From: Bacteriovoracaceae bacterium
GTDB taxonomy: Bacteria; Bdellovibrionota; Bacteriovoracia; Bacteriovoracales; Bacteriovoracaceae
Length of the DNA: 5,527 nt
Assembly: GCA_947448095.1 (NCBI GenBank)
Contig: CANFNN010000205.1
Span: 1-5,527 of the forward strand
Reading direction: 5' to 3'
Shown: positions 1-5,189 of the stretch, piece by piece
How the letters are laid out: the number at the start of each line of letters is the position of its first letter
How positions within the stretch are numbered: position 1 is the first letter of the stretch
Notes under the pieces: generated by a model
What the model saw: the letters and a program-made list of their open reading frames with translations, nothing else
What the model was told of the DNA's origin: nothing
Databases searched by the model: none
Translations under genes and position numbers: made by a program

Positions 1-1
1 A

Positions 2-787
2 ATCGGCTTCAAAGTGAACTATGGACTTTCTCTTCAGCATATTTTTATTACCGGTGGTACTTCCAATATCAAAAATATTGCAAACTACCTCACGGAAAAA
101 TGGGACGTAAAAGTAGCACTACTTGAAACCTTTGATAAAATCGAAGGCGAAAAAATTGATTTGAATCCAAAGAACAAATCGAAATACGCTCTCGCGAATA
201 TGATGGCGACTGGAATGAAACGTAAAAATCGTTTCATTAACTTCCTTAGTGGGAAATTTGCTCAGGCATCAGCAGCAGAAATCCCTCTTCATTCTTTTGC
301 TTTCTTGGGTGTTCGAGTGGCAGCTGTTTCTGCGGTTCTTTTAGTCTCCCTTATGGCAGAACGTTTTTTTATTGAACGAGATGTTAAGTTCGTGAACTTA
401 AAACTTAATACGATTATGAAAAGTGACGTGCTAGCGATTAATGGCCGTCTCAGAAGATCACTCGCCTTGAATCCAAAACCGATTTTGGACTCCATGATTA
501 GGCGCCAAAAAGGGATTCGACAAGAGATCTCTACGATTCAGTCTGCGATTGAAATCAAGGCACTTAATCCGCTCGTAACAATTAGCCAACTTGCGGCCTC
601 TACTCAAACAACTCTGATTGAATTCAAGTCATCTGACTTTGGTGATATCACGGCGATCTTTAGTGCTGAAGCCGCTTCGGAATTGAATAATCTCAAGGCC
701 CAGCTAGAAAGATCAACATTTTCTGATGTCCTCATCGAAATTGATCAGGCGAAGCTTCAGTTAAAACTCACAGCAACGGATCACTAA
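2..787 (+). CDS. gspL: Type II secretion protein GspL-like (PilM-like fold), C-terminal part, 5' truncated
   Basis: This is the C-terminal part of an inner-membrane assembly-platform protein of the type II secretion system. The frame is open to the left window edge (codons from position 2), so the internal GTG at 14 is not the true start. The first residues hold ITGGTSNIKNI, the motif that closes the actin-like (ASKHA) fold shared by GspL and PilM. After a basic stretch (KRKNR), one hydrophobic segment at about visible residues 97-119 should cross the inner membrane. The roughly 145 residues after it would be the periplasmic part, in line with the GspL ferredoxin-like domain and a preceding coiled coil. 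The gene ends in TAA one base before the next gene, so the two are probably co-translated. PilM itself is less likely, because PilM has no such transmembrane and periplasmic extension and the following genes fit GspM and GspN. Confidence 0.72.
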   Translation: MGFKVNYGLSLQHIFITGGTSNIKNIANYLTEKWDVKVALLETFDKIEGEKIDLNPKNKSKYALANMMATGMKRKNRFINFLSGKFAQASAAEIPLHSFAFLGVRVAAVSAVLLVSLMAERFFIERDVKFVNLKLNTIMKSDVLAINGRLRRSLALNPKPILDSMIRRQKGIRQEISTIQSAIEIKALNPLVTISQLAASTQTTLIEFKSSDFGDITAIFSAEAASELNNLKAQLERSTFSDVLIEIDQAKLQLKLTATDH

Positions 788-788
788 T

Positions 789-1430
789 ATGGAAGAGAAA
801 AAATCGTTGCCATTTTTTAGAAAAATCGATCAAGCGATTTTTGATCGTATTGATAAGTTCAAACTTACGCCAAACTATAATCCCATTCAGGATTTCTATA
901 ACGGTCTTGAAGAAGAACAACAGAAGCTTTTCAAAGGGATTGTGATTCTTGGAATTTTTCTCTTACCACTGCTTGGCCTGGGCGTGATCTCGATGCAAAA
1001 TAACTCTAAAAAATCTGACCTCGCATTGAGAACAAATATTGTTTCTAAGGCCAGTGCTATTATCGGACAAAGCCAGGGACTTCAAGAAATTACTCCTCAG
1101 GTTTTTTCTGCCAACCCAATCGATAGTCAGTCGATGATGACCTCAAGAATGTCTGGTCTACTCTCGTCGATGGCGATTAATCTTTCAAAAATTCAAGTCA
1201 ATGACTATGTTTCATCATCGATTTCAAGCTATGTGATGAAATCTGAAGCAAATTTTGCTTTCAATAATTTTTCAACTGACGAACTAGTCAATGTGTTCAC
1301 CACAATGATTGCGCGGGAAAAATTTAGAATTTCATCTCTAGAAGTGCGTAGAAATAATGACACTAATATGCTTCAAGGTAAGTTTCACGCCATCCATTTT
1401 AGTTCCATCTCTCCTCAGGGAGAGGAATAA
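789..1430 (+). CDS. gspM: Type II secretion protein GspM-like
   Basis: This is a probable GspM, a small bitopic inner-membrane protein that pairs with GspL in the assembly platform of the type II secretion system. The 213-residue product has a cytoplasmic N-terminus of about 47 residues rich in charged residues. One strong membrane segment follows at about residues 48-69 (hydrophobic, with LLPLLGLG-type composition). The periplasmic part of about 140 residues ends in a likely ferredoxin-like domain (FSTDELVNVFTTMI, then a strand pair). The cytoplasmic part is longer than in classical GspM. The ATG lies one base after the gspL stop and has no clear Shine-Dalgarno, so translational coupling is likely. 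Sequence identity among GspM proteins is low, and the call leans on topology and position between gspL-like and gspN-like genes. Confidence 0.65.
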   Translation: MEEKKSLPFFRKIDQAIFDRIDKFKLTPNYNPIQDFYNGLEEEQQKLFKGIVILGIFLLPLLGLGVISMQNNSKKSDLALRTNIVSKASAIIGQSQGLQEITPQVFSANPIDSQSMMTSRMSGLLSSMAINLSKIQVNDYVSSSISSYVMKSEANFAFNNFSTDELVNVFTTMIAREKFRISSLEVRRNNDTNMLQGKFHAIHFSSISPQGEE

Positions 1431-2347
1431 TGGCAATCGCCACTGAAATTCAGTCTCTCAACGATATTCAGTACAAAAGTAAAATCAAAGTTTTACTTTT
1501 GGTTCTCATGGTCTTCTTTCTTTTTGTTTTTTCATTTCTTAATTTTTATCCGATTGGCGACAAAATAAAATCCGTCATTAAAACCAGCTTTAATGGCAAA
1601 GGCTGTAATCCCGACTTCGATGAAATTCAAATGGAATGGTTTCTGCCAAAAATCATTGTGACCAATCTTTCAATTCCTGCCAGCTGTCTTGAAAGAGCGG
1701 GAGAACCACTGAGGTTCTCTTATTTAACGCTGAATTATAACATCATTAACTTCATGCCCTTCGGTCTACCGTTTCGAATTGATACCTCTTTTGGCGGCCA
1801 GGCGATCTCTTTGTATTATGTGCTGGGTTTTAACTCGCAGATGATCCGCTTAAAAGATCAGACCCTGAATTTGGCAAAAATTCAGCCTCTTCTTGGTGAG
1901 CGCTTTAAAATTGCTGGTAACGTGACAATGGATCTCAACGTCTCGATGTCAAAAAACATCATGAATCACCTCGATCTCAAGGCCCAGTCTAAGGACCTTC
2001 AGATTCCTCCTCAAAACATTGAAGGCTTTACCACTCCCTCACTCAAACTTAATGAATTCTACCTAGAAGCTGCTTCAGATACACACCCGCGTATAAAAAT
2101 AGAAAAACTTATTATGGGTGATACAGACTCTCCCCTTCGTGCAAACTTCAAAGGCAAGATTGATCTACAAGAAGGTAACACTTCAATGTCGCCACTTGAC
2201 CTAAGTGGTGAAATCGCTTTTTCTGAAAATTTCAGACAAGCTCTTCCCCTGATCGATATGATGTTTCAGTCTTTTAATCAAAAAGATGGATTTTATCAGG
2301 TTAGACTGGGCGGCACACTAGGCTCACCAAAACCAATCGCACCCTAG
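1430..2347 (+). CDS. gspN: Type II secretion protein GspN-family
   Basis: This is a probable GspN of the type found in deltaproteobacteria, Leptospira and Bdellovibrio-like bacteria: an inner-membrane-anchored periplasmic protein encoded at the end of type II secretion operons. The product has 305 residues. A membrane segment lies at about residues 20-40 (KVLLLVLMVFFLFVFSF), and the rest is beta-rich and repetitive with an AsmA-like look (alternating strands around SKDLQIP, LKLNEFYLEA, ANFKGKIDL and LSGEIAF). The C-terminal FYQVRLGGTLGSPKP resembles the closing motif of this family. Two cysteines (C59, C86) follow the membrane segment and could form a disulfide. The ATG overlaps the gspM stop (TAATG), and a GGGAG Shine-Dalgarno at 1418-1422 sits 7 nt upstream. 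It is the last gene of the operon. The precise role of GspN is not well defined even in studied systems. Confidence 0.7.
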   Translation: MAIATEIQSLNDIQYKSKIKVLLLVLMVFFLFVFSFLNFYPIGDKIKSVIKTSFNGKGCNPDFDEIQMEWFLPKIIVTNLSIPASCLERAGEPLRFSYLTLNYNIINFMPFGLPFRIDTSFGGQAISLYYVLGFNSQMIRLKDQTLNLAKIQPLLGERFKIAGNVTMDLNVSMSKNIMNHLDLKAQSKDLQIPPQNIEGFTTPSLKLNEFYLEAASDTHPRIKIEKLIMGDTDSPLRANFKGKIDLQEGNTSMSPLDLSGEIAFSENFRQALPLIDMMFQSFNQKDGFYQVRLGGTLGSPKPIAP

Positions 2348-2348
2348 C

Positions 2349-2723
2349 CTACCAATTATTCTTAGTCTTAATTTCTCGAATGAGCTGCAAGGAAGAAATC
2401 AGCATGTTCTTAGCAAAGAGGCTGTCATCGCTATGTTTTGAAACGTTTGCAGTGTCGTGTTTCACATGATCCACTTCTAATTCAATTTCTCGATTTTTGA
2501 TCGCCGACTTGGCCTCTGCAATAGTCATTTTTTCATCGAATAGAAGTTTTTTAATTTTAAAAATGGCTTCGACGTCTTTACGTGCGTAGATTTTTTGGCC
2601 CGAATCAGAATTTACGGGAGCGATTTCTGGGAACTCAGTTTCCCAGAACCTGATGACATAAGGCTTCACCCCAGTGATTGGGGTGAGCTCTTGAAACTTA
2701 AAATTAGATTTATTAGGAATCAT
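2349..2723 (-). CDS. Small MerR-family transcriptional regulator
   Basis: This is a DNA-binding protein of the MerR superfamily, 124 residues long. The N-terminal winged helix-turn-helix is clear. Residues 9-30 (KFQELTPITGVKPYVIRFWETEFP) match the MerR recognition region with the typical R-[FY]-W-E, the wing carries SGQKIYARKDV at 41-51, and IKKLLFDEKMTIAEAK at 57-72 completes the domain. The C-terminal part is short, with a helix at about 101-120 that could form the antiparallel coiled coil of the dimer. There is no cysteine and no effector domain, so metal sensing is unlikely. An in-frame TGA 12 bases upstream leaves ATG at 2723 as the first possible start, though no good Shine-Dalgarno precedes it. 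It lies 33 nt behind ihfA on the same strand. This ihfA-merR pair recurs in deltaproteobacterial genomes, but its targets are not known to me. Confidence 0.85.
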   Translation of the reverse strand: MIPNKSNFKFQELTPITGVKPYVIRFWETEFPEIAPVNSDSGQKIYARKDVEAIFKIKKLLFDEKMTIAEAKSAIKNREIELEVDHVKHDTANVSKHSDDSLFAKNMLISSLQLIREIKTKNNW

Positions 2724-2756
2724 GGAAAAACGATATCAGATGATTTACTGGAATGA

Positions 2757-3182
2757 CTATTCGTCATTATCATCACTGTCATCATCATCGTAGACCGTGT
2801 CATCTTCGTTATTAAGAAATGAACTAAGAGCGCGTGGCTTAGCCTCTTTAATAGGAAGAGTTGTGTTTTCGTTCCCGTTCTCATCTAAACGATGAGAATA
2901 CCTTTCAGTAATGTCTTCTTTTAGGATTTGAGAAGGTTTGAAGGTCAGCACTCGACGAGCACTAATATTCATCGCAGTTCCCGTCTGAGGGTTACGACCG
3001 ATACGAGTCGCCTTGTCGCGAATAGAAAAATTCCCGAATCCGGAGATTTTTACTTTCTCGCCTTTGGCCAAAGTATCTTTAATGACCTTGAAGACCAAAT
3101 CTACTAATTCTGCAGCCTCTTTCTTCGAGAATCCTGCTTCTTTGTAGATTCGCTCTACTATGTCTGCCTTAGTCATGCTCAT
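2757..3182 (-). CDS. ihfA: Integration host factor alpha subunit with acidic C-terminal tail
   Basis: This is a DNA-bending protein of the HU/IHF family, best matched to the alpha subunit, which normally pairs with IhfB. Residues 3-94 align well with IhfA: MTKADIVERIYKEAGFSKKEAAELVD for the dimerising helices, KVKISGFGNFSIRDK at 43-57, and the beta-arm GRNPQTG at 62-68, with P65 the intercalating proline, followed by ISARRVLTFKPSQILK. The usual length is about 95-105 residues and this protein has 141. The extra C-terminal stretch from about residue 95 ends in a run dominated by Asp and Glu. The start is ATG at 3182, with GGGAG at 3190-3194 placed 7 nt upstream. A GTG at 3206 in the same frame has no ribosome site and would add eight residues foreign to the family. 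HU cannot be fully excluded by eye, but the MTKAD...GFGNF...GRNPQTG pattern and the merR neighbour favour ihfA. Confidence 0.88.
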   Translation of the reverse strand: MSMTKADIVERIYKEAGFSKKEAAELVDLVFKVIKDTLAKGEKVKISGFGNFSIRDKATRIGRNPQTGTAMNISARRVLTFKPSQILKEDITERYSHRLDENGNENTTLPIKEAKPRALSSFLNNEDDTVYDDDDSDDNDE

Positions 3183-3189
3183 CAAAAAT

Positions 3190-3194
3190 CTCCC
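3190..3194 (-). promoter_or_regulatory. Shine-Dalgarno deciding the ihfA start
   Basis: On the minus strand GGGAG lies 7 nt before ATG at 3182. It fixes this start rather than the longer in-frame GTG at 3206, or ATG at 3176, which is also possible but is 13 nt away. Confidence 0.7.
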
Positions 3195-3292
3195 ATGAAG
3201 TTTCACAAGCTTATCGCCAACTTTTTAGAATTATTAATAGGTTAGCAGCAAACAGAATTAACTCAAGAGAAAAAAATGAGGAAATACAATAA

Positions 3293-3305
3293 TATCAGTA
3301 CTTTA
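3293..3305 (+). promoter_or_regulatory. Putative IHF-binding site upstream of ihfA
   Basis: TATCAGTACTTTA matches the IHF consensus WATCARNNNNTTR at every defined position. An A-rich stretch lies on its 5' side (about 3270-3292), which is where strong IHF sites often carry an A/T tract. It is about 110 nt upstream of the ihfA start. IHF represses its own ihfA gene in Escherichia coli, so an autoregulatory site is plausible. A chance match in AT-rich DNA remains possible. Confidence 0.4.
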
Positions 3306-3351
3306 AAAAAATGAATTTTTCATAAGTTCTTACAATATGGTCGTTTTAGGC

Positions 3352-3375
3352 AAAAAAAAATCCACCCGAAGGTGG
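3352..3375 (-). terminator. Intrinsic terminator of the infC-rpmI-rplT operon
   Basis: Read on the minus strand, the stem CCACC / GGTGG closes a stable TTCG tetraloop. After one base it is followed by nine T residues (3360 to 3352). It starts 13 nt after the rplT stop codon. The perfect GC-rich stem, UUCG loop and long U tract make this a strong rho-independent terminator. It separates the ribosomal operon from ihfA. Confidence 0.93.
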
Positions 3376-3388
3376 CTTTAAATAAAAA

Positions 3389-3733
3389 CTACTTAGTAGC
3401 GTCGAAAATTGCTTTGAAAGCATTGAAATCATGGATTGCAAGCTCAGAAAGCATCTTACGGTTGATCGTGATGTCTTTCTTCTTCAATCCAGAGATAAAT
3501 TGAGAGTAAGAAGTTCCGAGCATACGAGCTCCAGCATTGATACGGACAATCCAAAGTTTACGGATGTCACGCTTCAATAGACGACGACCAATGAAAGCGT
3601 AATGAAGTGCGCGACGAACAGTCTCAGAAGCATGCTTGAACTTCGTACGACGATCGAAGTGAAAACCCTTCGCTAATTTTAAAACTTTGTTTCTACGTTG
3701 ACGGGCTTTAAAGCCTCTCTTAACTCGTGCCAT
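3389..3733 (-). CDS. rplT: 50S ribosomal protein L20
   Basis: This is L20, an early-assembly protein of the large ribosomal subunit that binds 23S rRNA and in several bacteria also represses its own operon. The 114 residues are close to the usual 115-120. Recognisable stretches are the basic N-terminal extension MARVKRGFKARQRRNKVL, GRRLLKRDIRKLWIVRINAGAR at about 49-70, GTSYSQFISGLKKK at 73-86 and INRKMLSELA at 90-99. The start is ATG at 3733 with AAGGAG at 3741-3746 upstream. It is the last gene of infC-rpmI-rplT and is followed by the intrinsic terminator. In E. coli and many other bacteria pheS and pheT follow here, but they are absent. Confidence 0.98.
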   Translation of the reverse strand: MARVKRGFKARQRRNKVLKLAKGFHFDRRTKFKHASETVRRALHYAFIGRRLLKRDIRKLWIVRINAGARMLGTSYSQFISGLKKKDITINRKMLSELAIHDFNAFKAIFDATK

Positions 3734-3755
3734 GGTGGCTCTCCTTCTTCGTTCT

Positions 3756-3783
3756 CAGGGGGACTATTCGTCTCTTAACCCTG
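3756..3783 (-). other. Possible RNA hairpin in the rpmI-rplT spacer
   Basis: The 90-nt spacer between rpmI and rplT can form a nested hairpin in the mRNA: an outer CAGGG/CCCTG stem (3779-3783 with 3756-3760) and an inner GAC/GTC stem around a five-base loop. It ends about 10 nt before the rplT Shine-Dalgarno, so it could influence rplT translation. L20 is known to bind leader RNA of its own operon in E. coli and Bacillus, but I cannot show that this element resembles those sites. The stems are short and may be fortuitous. Confidence 0.25.
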
Positions 3784-3823
3784 TTTCACTACTCTCGACA
3801 GTTTATAAAAAAATCCGCTTACA

Positions 3824-4024
3824 CTACACTAGGTAAGGGATACACATTGCTGCATTATGGTAATCACCAGAATGAACGTATCCTGGAGAACCTTTATCTT
3901 TCTTAGCTTTCTTAGACTTGTTGATCAACAAGTGACGAAGATGGGCTTTTTTAAATTTAATTTTACCAGTAGCTGTAACTCTGAATCGTTTTGCAGCTGC
4001 ACGTTTAGTCTTCATTTTTGGCAT
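3824..4024 (-). CDS. rpmI: 50S ribosomal protein L35
   Basis: This is L35, a small basic protein of the large ribosomal subunit. The 66 residues match the family length of about 65. The signature MPKMKTKRAAAKRF opens the protein, TGKIKFKKAHLRHLL follows at about 19-33, and the end IPYLV corresponds to the usual terminal LLPY-type motif. The start is ATG at 4024, with AGGAG at 4031-4035 placed 6 nt upstream. A TTG at 4042 in the same frame would begin before the Shine-Dalgarno itself and is rejected. The part between about residues 40 and 58 (KKDKGSPGYVHSGDYHNAA) is less basic than in many L35 proteins. It lies between infC and rplT, the canonical order. Confidence 0.96.
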   Translation of the reverse strand: MPKMKTKRAAAKRFRVTATGKIKFKKAHLRHLLINKSKKAKKDKGSPGYVHSGDYHNAAMCIPYLV

Positions 4025-4030
4025 ATATCG

Positions 4031-4035
4031 CTCCT
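4031..4035 (-). promoter_or_regulatory. Shine-Dalgarno deciding the rpmI start
   Basis: AGGAG on the minus strand lies 6 nt before ATG at 4024 and fixes the L35 N-terminus as MPKMKTK. An in-frame TTG seven bases upstream of it cannot use this site. Confidence 0.85.
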
Positions 4036-4094
4036 GAAACAATAAAATAATTCTTAAATAAATGAGTGCGTGAAGTTAACACGAGGAACCTAAG

Positions 4095-4110
4095 AGATAA
4101 AGTATTATCT
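4095..4110 (-). repeat. Small inverted repeat at the infC stop codon
   Basis: AGATAA and TTATCT flank a four-base loop and form a perfect 6-bp, AU-rich stem that includes two bases of the infC stop codon. It has no T tract and low GC, so it is not a terminator. It could serve mRNA processing or be chance. The remaining infC-rpmI spacer (84 nt) shows nothing else clear. Confidence 0.2.
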
Positions 4111-4642
4111 ACGGTTTCTTGCCTTTACCTGGCGCAACCATGGCAATCACTCGATTCCCCATCATTTTTGAAGGAGATTCGATCACAGCGCCCTTATCAA
4201 GGACCTGTTTAACGATTTCGTCGAACTTGGCGAGACCTAAGTCTTTGTGCGCCATTTCACGACCACGAAATTGCATCAAAAGCTTAACTTTATCGCCTTG
4301 ATCTAAAAACTTCTCAATGTGACTAATTTTAGTTTCAAGATCATGTTTTTCAATATTCGGGCGAAATTTAATTTCTTTTACTTCAATTACGATTTGTTTT
4401 TTCTTAGCTTCAGCAAGTTTCTTCTGGATTTGGTATTTGTATTTACCGTAATCCATCATCTTTACGACGGGAGGAGCTGCATTGGGAGAAATTTCGATCA
4501 GGTCCAAACCTTCAGAATCGGCCATGAGTCGCGCCTGAGCAAGTGTGACAACTCCGTAAGGCTTGCCATCATCTCCAATCAGTCTGATCTCGTGAGCACG
4601 GATTCTATCGTTTACACGTGGCTCTTGAACTTTTTCGCTTAT
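4109..4642 (-). CDS. infC: Translation initiation factor IF-3, probable ATA start
   Basis: IF-3 binds the 30S subunit, prevents 50S joining and checks the start codon and initiator tRNA. The N-domain carries VNDRIRAHEIRLIG at 10-23 and LDLIEISPNAAPPVVKMMDYGK at 46-67, the IF-3 signature with Val where Cys is common. A Lys-rich linker follows, then a C-domain with KEIKFRP at 89-95 and FRGREMAH at 125-132. With an ATA start at 4642-4640 the product has 177 residues, close to the usual 170-180. There is no ATG, GTG or TTG in frame between the upstream stop TAA (4672-4670) and this region, and the first in-frame ATG (4525) would remove half the N-domain. GGAGGTG at 4653-4647 sits ideally for ATA. 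An in-frame ATT at 4660-4658 has no ribosome site. infC genes in other bacteria use AUU, AUA or AUC, which makes the protein control its own synthesis. It is first in infC-rpmI-rplT. Confidence 0.95.
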   Translation of the reverse strand: MSEKVQEPRVNDRIRAHEIRLIGDDGKPYGVVTLAQARLMADSEGLDLIEISPNAAPPVVKMMDYGKYKYQIQKKLAEAKKKQIVIEVKEIKFRPNIEKHDLETKISHIEKFLDQGDKVKLLMQFRGREMAHKDLGLAKFDEIVKQVLDKGAVIESPSKMMGNRVIAMVAPGKGKKP

Positions 4643-4646
4643 AACC

Positions 4647-4653
4647 CACCTCC
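4647..4653 (-). promoter_or_regulatory. Shine-Dalgarno for the infC ATA start
   Basis: GGAGGTG on the minus strand ends 4 nt before ATA at 4642, and its GGAGG core is 6 nt away. It is the strongest ribosome site in the window. It decides for ATA over the upstream ATT at 4660, which it could not serve. Confidence 0.85.
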
Positions 4654-4684
4654 ATAAAATTCGGTGCTTTTAAAAATAAGAGCA

Positions 4685-4714
4685 AAATTACAACGCTTTG
4701 AGGCTACCTGACAA
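4685..4714 (-). promoter_or_regulatory. Tentative sigma70-type promoter for infC
   Basis: On the minus strand TTGTCA (4714-4709, five of six matches to the -35 consensus) is followed after 18 nt by TAATTT (4690-4685), a weak -10 with three of six matches. It lies in the 87-nt spacer between the unknown gene and infC, with room for a leader of about 35 nt. No terminator was seen upstream in this spacer, so read-through from the upstream genes is also possible. Confidence 0.3.
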
Positions 4715-4729
4715 TTTAAAAAAGCGGCA

Positions 4730-5173
4730 TCACCCATGGAATATGACCTCTAGCTTTAAATTAAGCTCAGGAACCAGTCTTCGCTTGGCCACAATCATGA
4801 AGGAAGGGCCAATTTTTTGGCCTTGACGCTGCAAGCTCTCCCATTCAGTGTAGCATTCCTGAAGCACATCGCTCCATTCAGAGGCCTGGAGAGCACTCCG
4901 GTGAACTGAAGCCTGTACCCAGTCACTCATGAGCCAAGGACCTTCTAGGTTCTTTTTAGGGCCAATGACTGAGCGAGCGATCAGACAGTGCGCCTCATCG
5001 GCCATTGCCGCCCCAGGTGCCCGATCAAAAATCAGGTAAACAGATTCCTCGGCCAAATCCATTGCGAGATGATCCAGCTGACCGTCAATCAATTCAGATT
5101 TCTCCATCCAGTCCTTGCCCTGAGATTCAGAAACAAGACTCAAAAAACGACAATTAGGCAAAAGGGACTTCAT
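4730..5173 (-). CDS. Hypothetical protein, 147 residues, not recognised
   Basis: I do not recognise this family. The frame is open over 147 codons from ATG at 5173 to TGA, with no internal break. The product has no obvious signal peptide and no membrane segment, so it is probably cytoplasmic. It contains several tryptophans (including GPWLMSDWVQ at about 79-88, EWSD and EWES) and two hydrophobic strand-like stretches (SVYLIFDRAPG near 45 and FMIVAKRR near 125). The C-terminus LNLKLEVIFHG looks like a final beta strand. The mix suggests a small alpha/beta fold, but no catalytic motif is visible. The start lies 16 nt behind the upstream gene, so the two are probably in one operon; the ribosome site is weak (AGG at -9). 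infC follows after 87 nt. Confidence 0.75.
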   Translation of the reverse strand: MKSLLPNCRFLSLVSESQGKDWMEKSELIDGQLDHLAMDLAEESVYLIFDRAPGAAMADEAHCLIARSVIGPKKNLEGPWLMSDWVQASVHRSALQASEWSDVLQECYTEWESLQRQGQKIGPSFMIVAKRRLVPELNLKLEVIFHG

Positions 5174-5189
5174 GCAAGCCTGATTAAGG

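Larger units (their letters stand above)
3183..3351. other. AT-rich intergenic region upstream of ihfA
   Basis: This spacer of about 170 bases separates the infC-operon terminator from ihfA and must contain the ihfA promoter, since the terminator should stop read-through. It is very AT-rich with several A and T tracts. On the minus strand a TTGAGT hexamer and TATTAA-like or AATAAT-like hexamers are present, but none gives a convincing -35/-10 pair with 16-18 nt spacing. No promoter is therefore assigned. No small ORF with a ribosome site was seen. An IHF consensus match inside it is listed separately. Confidence 0.6.

Noticed and set aside
289..495. 68-codon frame on the minus strand inside gspL
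   Set aside because: It lies fully inside the well-supported gspL frame, has no ribosome site and its product looks like no family; it is a shadow.
2734..2746. Second IHF-like site between ihfA and merR
   Set aside because: It matches WATCARNNNNTTR except for the final R (T instead), and lies inside the probable transcript, so it is too weak to list as a site.
2760..2795. Trinucleotide-like repeat (ATC/ATG rich)
   Set aside because: It is explained as the Asp codons of the acidic IHF tail; it is not a separate tandem repeat element.
3200..3275. ihfA promoter hexamers (TTGAGT with TATTAA or AATAAT)
   Set aside because: The spacing to the better -10 candidates is about 21 nt or more, and alternative -35 candidates match poorly; in such AT-rich DNA the hexamers are expected by chance.
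3857..4045. Plus-strand frame opposite rpmI
   Set aside because: It is antisense to the L35 gene, and its composition (Phe/Ser-rich) is what the reverse of a Lys-rich gene gives.
4070..4084. CGTG/CACG inverted repeat in the infC-rpmI spacer
   Set aside because: Only four base pairs with a seven-base loop; not distinguishable from chance.
4319..4657. 112-codon plus-strand frame opposite infC
   Set aside because: It is antisense to the conserved IF-3 coding sequence; the Phe-rich product is a complement artefact.
4715..4735. Possible terminator after the unknown gene (T tract on the minus strand at about 4717-4722)
   Set aside because: A run of six T follows GCCGC, but no stem with complementary arms precedes it.
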